Source: Xylocopa sonorina (lineage: Eukaryota; Arthropoda; Insecta; Hymenoptera; Apidae). From it: a stretch of 64,000 nucleotides of DNA. Below are positions 49,101-61,203 of the stretch, piece after piece (positions within the stretch are counted from its first letter, which is position 1; each line of letters starts with the position of its first letter). Below the pieces are notes generated by a model that worked only from the letters and a program-made list of their open reading frames with translations, searched no databases and was not told the origin of the DNA. Both the position numbers and the translations under genes were made by a program. The DNA lies in NCBI RefSeq assembly GCF_050948175.1, contig NC_135201.1, positions 6,076,001-6,140,000 on the forward strand, written 5' to 3'.

Positions 49101-52100
49101 TTGGCACGTTAATGAATCGAAGAAAGTGGATATTTACTTTGAAGGTTGTTCGTACCAAGAAAACGTGATCCATTAAATGTCAGAAGTCTATTTAGGGCGG
49201 GATCCTCAGCTTGTCTCCTCGAATTGATCAAGGATTCGCGATAATTGCGTGACTCGATCGGTTTATTAAACAATCTCACTGAAAAAACAACGATACAGTT
49301 GTTTCTATGAGACTTCCTCGGAATCTGTGTGTCGCTTAGTTACCTTTTTATCGGTGATCAGTTACTTAGCGTCTTGACAAAGAATTCCCGTCCAGTTCGG
49401 AAGATTCCCTCGCTAATCGATTTCCAGGTATTTCCGTTATTCGGCACTTTTTCAAGAAACTTGGCCAATTAAAAATTCGCTTACATTAAACACCGACACG
49501 GGAGTACTTTCGATGAAAAGTTTTCCACTTCAGTTAGTCGGAATTCTTTTTAAAGGTCCTCTCTTAGACACGGCCGAGAGCGATAAAAAAGAGATACCAG
49601 GATAATCGAGGCGGTCGTAAAAGGGTACTTATCGTTCAACAAATTCTCCACGCTAAGTTTCTCCATTAATATTACTCATCGAAGTCTATCATCTGTTGAA
49701 CGTCTTTTTCTACATCTTTTTCTCGTTCTCTCCTCCGCGAGGCCATTGTTGCCTTTTATCTCGGATCTTGGTAAGTCGCATTACCACTTATGAAACCATT
49801 CGAACAGCTGGTGACAATTTTAAGATAAAAGCTGCCTTTTAAAGAACAGAAGATCAATTTTTACTGGTTATTCTTATGGCACAGCGAAGGTATAATTTTA
49901 AAGGCTTAGTCTACTCTGACAATGATAAGGCGTAACCCAAATAGATAACGATTGGGTATTTCTTAAAAATCTGGAAACAATGCTTTGTCCAATAGTAGGT
50001 GAAACTTTCCCTGAAATGTCGCGTTCAATCATTCTCAGCCAGTTTCCCAATCTTCTACTCGAATTACCAGGTTTCCACCAGTCGGAACTGTTGAACCTAA
50101 TAGCGCCCTTTGACTCCTCCATTCTTCAAGAAGGACAAAGCGGTAGAGCTATCGATTCCTACCGGCTGGAAATACTTTCCGCCAAAAGTTAACGGGGCAC
50201 AAAGGGACTTGCAAAGGTGCGTGTTCCGCTGAAACACCAATCGAGATAGCGTATTTATTTGCCTCGATTAAATCACGTAATTGCGTCGTGTTACGATCAG
50301 TGGAGAATTTCAGGTGGACCGATCCGGTATTTTCGCGAAGAACCATTCGAGGAGGAAGGTCAGGTCCCAATAAAGTGGTAATTAACCCTCGAAACACGAC
50401 ACGGTCGACTTGAAAAGGGGTTAGAGAAGCTGGCGGTTTCCTTTTCATCGAATCGGATCGGTATATTTTCTCCGGCCGATTCAAAGAACGACTTGGACCT
50501 TCCTGCGCGACCCAAATGGCTGGACGCGACACTGGCCACGGGTATTATTACATCGTAAATTGGAATCAGGAAGAACACCGTCGAGTTTGTTTGTTGCGGC
50601 TCTAATGGGAGCATAAATAATGATAACGGGTTGGAACTCACCGACTGCTTTATGGTTAATGAGCTTTTGAAACAGTTGGCTGGCCCAAGAAACTCGTTTG
50701 CGGTATGGCAATTCTTGTTTCCCTGAATTCCGCCGATGATACGTTCTGTCTCCTGGTTTTTTATGGCTTAGAGGTGGTTACAGTGATCTACAGCGGCCCT
50801 GGCAGTGGGCAAGTTTGGTTCCAAGGATTTTCTCTGGCTGCCACGCGTTATTGTCACGGCAGAACGGGAGTTACTTCTTATGAGCCCAGTTGGGACATTT
50901 TCTATATACGGATTATTAGATAGGGCTGCGTTCGAAGGAGATTAGAAGTAATCCTTGGAAACAGTCGGCTTCTGGCTGTTCCCTTTGTGGACCGATCTCA
51001 GGCCCTCGTAATCTGTCGATTACGGGGTCTCTTGGTTATCGAACGTGGGATATGGCGACGATAGCCGACGAAAATCCTCGGCGGTATCGTGCATCGGAAC
51101 CGATGATCAGAGATGCGGGAAAGCTGCTGATAATTCGGACAAGAGCCGGAAATAGCAGAATCCGTGGTATATAGGTCGCTGAACGACGAAATATTGACCC
51201 ACCGTTCCGAGCAGTCGCCGATCTTGAAATGGTTAGCCCTCGAGCCTAACCCGGCATTACAAGCGTTTAACGGGGGAGGCAAATTTGTTTAGCAACGTTT
51301 TACCGTCGAGATAAATGTTCCCCTTCCGTTCGCCTATTTTATTACACCACGGAACAGGGGTTGCTTTTTGGTTAAACACCATCCTCCTGTCGTTATTTGG
51401 CTCAACTACCTTAAGAGGTATTTTTATGTAGGGTTGAATGATTCAATGAACGATTGGCGATTCGTTTGCATATTTTTCTTAATTCATTGGCGATCAATTC
51501 ACTTTTGGATATATTTAGCTATTTTACGCTGTTCAAGTCTGACCTTTCCTCGATTCACTTAATAGTTAATTATTGCCGTCTGTTTAAATTAAGAAGAATC
51601 TGGGTTTATGTAAATTAAGGAGAGACTGCTGGCTAGAATATATTGTTCGAATCAAAACACGAGCGATTCTTGAAATTAGTCTTGCATTCGACGAGAGAAT
51701 ATTATTCGAGGGAACAGGAAGCAAGGTTGTTTGTCTATACCACGCGTGCTTCTCGCCCGAGGGGCTAGATTTATTCGAGTACCAGCGGCGAGATCGCATA
51801 CTCAAGGAATAATTCTTCCACTTACCATCAGAATCCTCGTGCACATACTTTAGAATCATCGATATACCCTCGAGGTATTAATATCGTGTGCTCGTGTTAA
51901 CAGAAGTCGAGAAGGTCTGGCTTACCAACGTTACACTTTAAACAATTTTGTATACCTTTCCCCAAGAGAACCGACAAACTTTTCTCGCATGTATCTCGAT
52001 TCTGTTTATGGATATCGCGCGGTCAATATCGCGAGAACTAGACTTTTTGGTGCTTCTGTTACTCGGAGAAGTCGTGAGAGAGATTGATTCAGGGGACGTT

Positions 52101-55100
52101 CTGTCCGTTCACGTTTTCAACCCACTTTCTCGTTTTCCAAGGCCACCCACACGTGTTTCCCCCGATATTCCACTGTCCCTCCACGCTATTTCCCAGAGCC
52201 ACGATTGTTGGCCGCTATATTTGTAGGCGGGGTGATATAAATTATTACTCCAGTTGTCAGCTCGGCACTTTCCAACCCCTGTCCAACCGCCGACGGGGGT
52301 GGCTCTGCTCGGCCGCTTTCGTTTCTGCAAAGCTTCTATCCAACAGGGAAAAAACCGTCCCAGAATGCTTCTATCTCTGGTCGAGACTAATCGAGTGCTT
52401 CAACAGAAAGAGACGATTCTTCCTTCGCAATTGCAGAACGTGAAAGCGGAGATGAAGCTCGAGATCCTGGGCTTGATGAGGGATAAGGGTGATATTTGCT
52501 TCGATGGCATTTCCTGCCTTTGATTGGTCTCTCTTTCATCGTACTCCTGGTATTTATTCCTCCTTCGATCGTTTATTTAGAAGCATCTTTGTTTATCAGT
52601 TGGGATTAAACGTCGTTGGTACCACAAAGAATTAAACTATCTTTAATGTATTCGTCTTAAGCCATTAACTCGTTGGAAGTCGCATTGGTCAAACTCAAGG
52701 GAGAATTATTCCATTCTACTTATTAGTAGATCCATCTAAATTTACATCGGAGTACATCAACATAATCTGATTAAAGATAAAGCAGAGGTCCATATTGCCA
52801 ATTCCAGTTAAGCCCCTGTAAACCCAATAAATGTTTCATCGTCTGATTTTGAACAGCGATTTTCAATGCACTTTACAACGGCAACAAAGATCAACTTTCA
52901 AATCGATGCAACTTCAGCGACTTGGAGTACTTTCGCCAATACATGGTTGTTTTCGCAACCACGGATAGTCGATCGATCATGATCGAACGGTGACCCTGTA
53001 TCGATTTTTAAGGAATCCCAGAAACAAGATTCCAGGCTAAATGAATTAATTCCCGCGATTGATTGAATTTCAGTCGATTGAATCTGTCGATTTTAAAACC
53101 GACAAAGGTGCTCGCACAAGCTTCCTGTCACGGTGCTCGTTCCGAGTCTCGGAATAATTCGTGACGATTAAAAGTGGAGCTGATCGATGTTTTAATTTAG
53201 GAACGTCGATTCGAGACAGTTAAGATGGCTAACGTTCCTGGAAACGTTTACACAGTGAATTTATTCCGCTGTCCAGTTCGAAGAATGAAAATACAATCCG
53301 CTAATAACGGCACTGGAACGTAATTGGTCCAGAGTTTAATTAAAAACGTTCCGCACTTAGTGTGAAATGTAATTACTGTTCACTGGAATTAATCGCGTTT
53401 TACAATTATTCACCAAACTTGTACGATCACGTTGGACAGCCTGACGATCCGTTTATTTCCCCCAAATAATTTATTTTTCACTTTACCGATGCGATTCTCG
53501 ATACGATACTTTCGAAACTATCTTCTACTATCGGTTCGTTTCCTTCGAGTGTGCGTTACGAAAATAGAAGTTACGAACGTTGGGTTGCAGTCTTCGAAAA
53601 GAAGTTTTAATAAAACATGTAGCTTCGATCGTATAGAGAACGTTTCAACCGAAAGAAGAACGGGAAAGTTGTAAATTCGTTTACAAAAAATCTCATAGGG
53701 CACGAAACTTTTCGAAGAGCATACATCATGGAGAGAGTAACAGTTGTATCCTAGTTGAATTCAATTCATAGTTGTAACAAATTCGAAACCATTATTACGT
53801 TCACACAGCAAGATTGTTCGCCAGTTCAATCAGATACTTTAAAATGGCGATTAACTTAACTGGCCTCCATACTTAATAAACGGAGTGGAAAACGAGCAAT
53901 TCCTTTTACCGCAAGCGAAAAGCACATGGGACCTGCGCTTTTTACAATGCACATTTTACGATCGAGTTTCTCGTGGCTTTCAGCCCTTTAGGTGACGAAC
54001 CAGATCTAAAGGATTATAAAACGTGAAAGAAATGGCAATGGCTCGGTAACGGTACGTTGTTACGCGGACTTTTTAACAAGCCTCATCCTCAAGGGAGGAG
54101 CATACACGTACACGCGTCTCACTCTAGCAGCCACTTTATCGTTGATTTTACGTGATAGTTACCTAAAGCCCTGGGCTTTTTTTTTTTTTAATCGCTGAAA
54201 GAAAGTTTGCTCTTTGATATCTACCACACAGAACGCAGGTAGAGAGATTCTGCACCTCGTTAACGGGAATTAAACCGTTTGATAACAAAATTTTCCTTTT
54301 CCCTTAATGCTTTTACAAATATTAGTTCCAGAAATTTTCCGATATCCATCCCAGCTGTTTTTTTTTACAAAGAAGGGTATTGGTCTTTTTTTTGAGAAAG
54401 AGAGTTCTAAAAAAAAAATGGTACCAGTAGTATCGTAAGCCCTACTAGAAGGTTTTAGATAGGATTTTATGTAACTATTCCATACGGAATTATCTAGTCT
54501 GGCGTAGAATTTAATCGATATTCGTCCTAGTTTTTTTATACAAAGAAAGAAACTCGCTTTGGCCGAAAAAAACGCGGTCCGAATTTGAAACGTTTGTTAT
54601 ACTTTTTTACTTCAATTAAAACGTACATTAGTTATATCTGGAACAAGGATATCGTACGCTAAATGGACGCCGTATAAAAGTACCTGACCCAACGTTTCAG
54701 TTTCCAATATTTTTTCACTAAACCTGGTAAGACTGTCTTTTAAAAATACAGTCCCTTCGATCATTAAAAGGTTACCTCTTCAATCGACTTTTATTTTCAC
54801 TAAAAAAGATCTAAAAAATAAGATATATTTTTGTTCGTTCCCAACGAAAAGCTCTGGTCCGATGAGCTTCAATCGAGATTGGGTATTTTACCAAGTTTAA
54901 TTGCTTTCTTTTAGCGCGGATTATTTCTCGGACTTCGATTCACTCAAGTTGGGATTCTTCGCGGTATACCCGCCAACTCTGATCACCCACTGTCTGCAAT
55001 TTCAAACAGCCTATCTTCTGGATCGTTCCGTAGCTCGAATTGCTTGCCTCTGAACTTTAATTACTCATTACCCGGGGCTATAATTTGTCCGACGTCGGCT

Positions 55101-58100
55101 ATGAACTTCGCGAAAGGGGCGGTATTTTTCGAATAAAATGGCTGAGCGGGGAAAATCGTCGGTATCGATCATTCGAGGATTCCCAAGCGTGAAATTTAAT
55201 TCCGCCGCTGATTGGTCATCGTGGTGCAAGTGAGTCTCGGTGTTTTTATTGTCCGTCGACGGTATTCCATTCTGAAATCCGTCACGTTTCACTACTTCGA
55301 AATTGCAATCTTCACGCTGCTGAAAGGGGATCAGTAGTACTGCGGGGACGTGCATGCTCTGTGTCAATACGATCGCACTCTATTCGACCGTGCAGCATAT
55401 TTGTGAACCGCCCATCCATCAACAGGAATCACTGGGAACTTGTTTAACTTTATTTTGCAACCGTAGGACCCTTTGTGGATCCGACGCGTGTTCTCAATCT
55501 ATGAATAGGAACTAAAAAGCTCTCTCTTCGATGAATTCCGGTTGAATGGAACTCGTTGCCTTTTATGAAGTAGTACAAGCACAGTTTCGTTTTCAAAGTT
55601 CATCCATATTATTAAATGGCTAACTCTTTTAGCCAGCCAGCTGTGAAATCATAGCTTGTACAGTTCGATGGAAGTTGTCTAGATCACAGTCACGTATTTC
55701 CCCAGAGAGTTCAGGTGAGAGCAAAGTGCACCTAGGGTGCTTTGGGCATTGAGTACGGTACTGCGTCCGCTTTCAACTTTTATATTGGTCTCGAAAATCC
55801 CGAGAATCGATGTTTCCGACCGGATGAGCCCACAGAGATACGAGCTGTCCTCGTAAAGCTGGCGTAAGATGAATTAGAGGGAAAGAGATGGGGGACCGTG
55901 GGTCACAGGGAACGTCTACCTCTTTACCCTCCACTTCTCTTTTTTGACCGCCGGTTCAGCAGTTGAGTGACTAAGAAAATGTCAGGGTTATTTATAAGTT
56001 GATATTTAGAGGCGAGTCTCTTTCAAGGACTGAATTGGGAAACGCCGAGATAATGAGATTGACACCTCTAGAAAGCACCCCTGGTGCTTGCGGCTGAGGA
56101 AGAACCAAACTTATCCTGAACTTCAACCTCTTCCCAAGAGCTTAACCTAAAAACTCGGGTTCTCTTTTTACAATCTCTTAAAGAGGCTCCATACCAAAAG
56201 TTTTATGGGGAAAAGCTTTCCTTTCTTCGAAGGATTCATCAAGGGAATGGTTTTCAAGAATAGATTCTCTGGTAAAAGAGACAGAAGGGGGTGGGGAGAA
56301 GACAGGCTGATTCGATTAGGAAAGAGATCTCAGTCAGCTGTTTGGAGGGGGCTGCATTCATTCGATTATTCCCGAGGCTGCAACGTTAAACTGACTGGTG
56401 AACGACAGACTGTCCGAGGCGTAAAATATGTTTAACCCCGTTTTCCGATACTCGGCTGTCCGGCCGTACGATCCAGACCAGGCAAAATTTAATCGCGTCC
56501 TCGCTGCGGTGGGGGCCATTGAAATCTGGTCATGTCAGACAATCTAAAAGGTCACTGTAGTCGGACATAAAAATAAGCACGGCCTTGCGACTGATCGATA
56601 CCGCATTTTATTGACCAATCGTTGAATCGATTCCTAGCTAGACCTGCCTTATGGAACCTACCACTGTGATAAGCTCCCTCGACCGAGGAAGCTACATCTA
56701 GGCCATTGCTAGATACCAGCATAAATATAATCCAACTCCTGATTAGTTAATCGCGACAGAAAGTTCGATCGATGAAAGGTTCCTTTCCGTTAAATTGGCC
56801 CTCCTCTCATACCGATATTGGGGTACCACGAGGTAACCGAAATTTGTCAACTCGGATCGATAGTCGCACGCAAACTTGACCCCAAAATACGTCGGATCAC
56901 CGAATGGAATGGCCTTTGGTCCCGTGACATATTTCGATATAAGCCATATGTCCACCGGTTGGCCGCGTCCTCCGCTGATGGTCTTTAAAATGCGCAGGGG
57001 TCTCGGACGGACGGTAATCCGGGCACGTTCTCCTTTTAATTAATTCGCATTACCGCGGCCCGACGGGACATTTGCAAATGAAAGCGGCGTGTTAAAAGCC
57101 CTATCAGCGTGGAATGAATGGCGCATTCCCAATTTCGCGATACCGACATATCCTGCCCGGGACAAATCCTGCTTAAGCTGGACGTACGTGGTGCTAATAT
57201 CGTTCCGTTATCACCCGGAAGTGCATGTTGCGAAACGGTATATCCAGATTTCAGCTCGATTCAGCCAATATTCAGCCGATGCTCGCAAATGTCTAAGCTC
57301 TGTCTGTCGCAACGCTCCGCATCTTTCCTTCCAGTAAAATGTCTCGCTGGAATACCAAGGCGCATCTTATCGAGATTGCTCTAGGTCTAAACTGAATTCA
57401 CCCGATCGATCCGTAAATTGATATTTATCGTCATTGCCTGTCGTTTCCGGGGTTATATTGGGTTTTAACGTTCGGCTACTGTCTCTTGTTGCCTCGATGC
57501 GAGATGAAATTAAAACGTACGCGGCGTCGTACGTTTCACGGGTGTTCGAAGATTCGGCTAGAGTAATAAAAGGATCTTCTTCGAAGCCCTTGATGGTAAC
57601 TGAACATTTGCTGAAAGGTGTTCCGCGTAACTTCTCTCTTGTTATTCGCGTTACGATTCCCACGAGCGGCGAGGTCGAATTCAGTTAAGAAGTTTCCATT
57701 AGCCAACTGTAAAAACTGTTCTCCAATTAAAAGGCAAGTTCCACGGGAAGGAAATCGGATTCAACCGGGGAATTAAACAGGTCGAGCGTCTGTGTAGTTT
57801 CCGCGGAGGGCGTGGGATACTCGAGGTACGAATTCGAGCAAAGAAATTGCAACACAGCCCGATTGACCAGCGTTCCATGAAATTCTACCGGCTTTGATAA
57901 AAGCGCGAATATTTTCACGAATAAAGAGAAAGAGGGGAAACGTCTGGCCGTGCTTCTGGCGTCCATTAACGCAGTCTTAAATTACATTTACGCGAGCTTA
58001 GGTGCTGTCTGCGCAGAAACTAACCTCCATCCGCTCTTTTGATCCTCTCTTATACCTCACATTTCCGTTTTTTGCTTCGTTACCCAGGGAGCTTCTTTCC

Positions 58101-61100
58101 GTTATGGCCGCAGACGCGTATCACCTAACCTATGACACAACCAAGATGGCATCGAACAGAAAATGGAAAACGAGACCGTTACCTCGTTCGAATCACCTAC
58201 TTAATTAACGAACCCCCGTTACATTTATTGCCTCGAGGTTATGAAACAGTTACGCAAGCAGAATAAGGTATACCATCTAATTTATAACGGAAGAAAGGGT
58301 AATTGGTTAGCGTGTAGATTATTTTAGAACGTGTGTACTTTAAGGAGTTCGTGGCGATTAAGATGGTTCAATTTAGGAACGGTGTTGCATGATCCTCTTA
58401 CCCTTCTATCTTATATCGCGTTCCTCAGCAATATTAATAATACATATTCTTTTCATGGCGATTCCTGATGAACGATCTCAAGGGAATTTTCGGGTCACCG
58501 TATACTTTCAACATTTATCGTGTCGCCTTTATAGCGTTTTGACGGTGCTTTGGTAGCCCCAAGAATTTGCAATTTAATGACGAACGACCGTGGCCACGTC
58601 GGATACCGTATTTTATGAGTAAACGGCTTGTTCTTATATAAACGGATCGCACAGTGTCTCTTGAAGATACGTGTACATTTATGATTATCGTTATAGTTTA
58701 GCTTCGATCTTGTGTCGCAAGAAAAAATTACTAATACGAACAACTACCCTCCTCGTTTCGCGAAAACTATAACTCGCTGGTTCAGTTCGATTCTGCCTTT
58801 TACCAGAGACAATAATTGGTACAATTATATTTTATCGTCGAAGGAGGAAAGTTTTGAGAGATGTAGGGTAAGTTTGTGTTAAATCCTATTAAGTTAGGAT
58901 GAACAAAGTTCAGCTTGTTTTAAGTTCAGCTTGTTCAGCTTGTGTCACCCTCCATATAGCTTCGTAATATGTACTTTAAAAATGTTTTCTGTGGAGGAGA
59001 GCACGAAAGTTTGCGAATCGTTGCGCATTGGGCAACAAAGTCATTTTAATCTAAAAAAATATATGTATCGGGAGAATTCATTCCCGTTGTTGGTTCTAAA
59101 ACACTTTTTACCTCGAATTTGTCGAATCGTAACTTCACCTGCTACCCGTAAAATGTTTAGAATTATCCGTCGCTACGAGCTGATGGGAAAACGAAAATTT
59201 GGAGCTGCGAAAAAATCGAGGACCAAGATAAAGTTTGATTTATTGTCTGTGCATTTCATAAAATTTTTAATCTCCTGTATGCTTTATAGGCGAGCCAGAT
59301 AGCGCGCTCTATCGTTTTTTGTTTCTCTGTTGCGTCGATTCTATCCTTTCACGTGTTGCAAATATTCATAATCAATAACAGGTTATTCGACAATTCATCG
59401 CGCACGACTAGCCATACATTCGGGACTTTAAACGAACTTATACAACGCTAATGCGTACAAATCAAGTAGTTATCGTTTCTTTGGCTATGGTGCATCTGTG
59501 GTGATCACCAGAGTGAGATATGCATCAAGTCGCGGCCAAGAAGGCGACCTAAAAACGCGAATAGACGACCTGGGAGGAAATTGCCGCGAGCAGATGAAGG
59601 AAATGATGTTTGTCGAACCCGTTGTTTCCTTACCAGCTCTTCGTTTCCATCTCCATCCGCCCGATAACGTTCTTATTCGCCATGAGCTTCCGTCCCAGAA
59701 GAAATTGCCCCGACTTTATCGGCTGTACCCTACTTCCGGCCTGGGAATGCGTGGAACGTTATTTGCACCAGCCTCCTGACAGCGACAGCCTCCATTCGCG
59801 ACGATAACTTCACATCGCGCGATCCTACCCCGTGCACCTTCCTTCCTTCACGGGCTAACTGTGATCGCTGCCGCTTTATTGCATTTTCCCTTCCATCTGG
59901 CCTGTTCGACGCTACCGTTTCAGTGGATCAACAACTGTGTCAACAAGATTTCCCTTTACCCTTATTTGAATATCAATAGCAACTGTTTGAGGAGTAAGAT
60001 GTTAAGATGTTGTTTAAGATTTTAAGTCAGGATACGGTTTGATTCGTTTTCCTTAATCCAAGGTACACTCGGAACCTTCGTTGGGATAACATTAACGACG
60101 ATCGTTTCGTGCAATTGAATCCTCCGATGTCGAACGCTGTGGGACCGTTTAACTATAGAAAATTGACGGAAAATCTTGTCTCCATCCGCGGTGTTCGTTG
60201 CTCGCCATACGGACGGGAATCTCCATGAGATCGTATTTTCGTGCGCTCGCGTTTATTCGAAATTGTTCCTCCGGTTCTCGTCGGGGAATGCGTCAGCCGT
60301 TGAAACCGGGATTCAGCTTGTTCCACCGGGGAGATTTAAAGAGGACAGTGGCTGGGCGAGGAAATCGCGGGTTTCCGGGTGAAACGGGGTTTAGACGCGG
60401 CCAAATAAGGCACCCTGATGGAGGCTAGGATGAAGTGGAATAGATAATGGCCGCACGAAATGGAATCGAGGAATAGATCAACTTTTCGTACTGCTCGCCC
60501 GTAGCCATTCCCATCGATTTTATTGCACCGCACGGCGATTTTCAAAGACGAGCTCCTGGAACGTCTCGCGGGTATTAGATGACTCTCAAAGAACATGCAA
60601 AAATAACCGGTTAAAGCGCGCGACGTCGCAGAGGTATCGTGCTCGATATTTTCCGTTCCCCGCGGATTAAACTCAACAAACTCCGCCGTGTTTACGTCTT
60701 CCTTATCTCTCCGGCGACTGTACAGCGTATACCGTCGGAATACGATTCTCTCGGAAATGTGAATACACGCGTAGAATCACAACAGTGCTACGTCCGCACG
60801 TACGCACGTCTAAATATATTTAGAAAACCGCGCAGGGACTTATCGACTTCAGTCACCGTTCGCGAGCGAACAAGGAAACATCGTGAAACTTTAGTGCGTG
60901 TGCTTCTCGCGTTCAGCTTTTCACATTTTATTGTACGTAGTGGGTTATTTGCATTCGACGATTGCTTGTATGATTAGTAAGGAAAATTCATAATAATTCG
61001 CGCCTTTTTCTTATCCCAGGTCTGCACACGTACACGCTGAACGAAACTACCCATACGGAGCGAGAAGAGGACGAGATCCTGACGGTGAGATACGAGGATG

Positions 61101-61203
61101 GCAGGTGGTCGAAGCCCTACTACGATTGCGGCGGCGGGAATATCTGGATGCTGACCTACACCGTTCCCTTCTTCGGTTACGTGAACGACACCTACTTCTT
61201 CAA
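43140..61203 (+). CDS. N-terminal part of a GPR158/CG31760-type orphan class C GPCR
   Basis: Two coding exons are seen: 43140-44475 and 61020-61203, joined in phase 1 (CGTG|GTGAGT donor, TTATCCCAG acceptor); the second ends in phase 2 at CAA|GTGAGT and the gene runs off the right edge. They give about 506 residues. Residues 1-24 are a signal peptide starting MSVPCRWYALVLL. Residues about 25-315 are polar, low-complexity and acidic near the end (DYDVYDSDGG, DYEDYG), with several Asn-X-Ser/Thr sites. From about 320 comes a Cys-containing domain (GENCTAGTDLN, GNCYDKLQY, WLYCPF) that continues in exon 2 with ILTVRYEDGRWSKPYYDCGG and IWMLTYTVPFFGY. This is the extracellular Cache-type ligand domain of the GPR158/GPR179 family, to which fly CG31760 and smog belong; GPR158 is a reported glycine receptor. 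CG31760 or smog orthology is not decided. The ATG was chosen over an upstream in-frame GTG because the signal peptide follows it directly. Confidence 0.88.
44476..61019 (+). other. 16.5-kb intron of the GPR158-like gene
   Basis: It starts GTGAGT and ends TTATCCCAG. It contains no recognised gene, transposon or RNA gene. Frames of up to about 146 codons lie on both strands without domains. Poly-T tracts (near 54.18 kb) and a small TTCAGCTTGT repeat (58908-58942, three copies) are the only obvious structures. First introns of this size in insect neuronal genes often carry enhancers, but none can be pointed to here. Confidence 0.7.
58908..58942. repeat. Short interspersed repeat of TTCAGCTTGT
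   Basis: Three copies of TTCAGCTTGT within 35 bases, two separated by a few bases and two adjoining. It is a minor local repeat inside the large intron. Confidence 0.8.

Noticed and set aside
52084..52523. Overlapping plus-strand frames of 119 and 89 codons inside the large intron
   Set aside because: There are no domains and no pair of splice sites that would place them in phase with the receptor exons.
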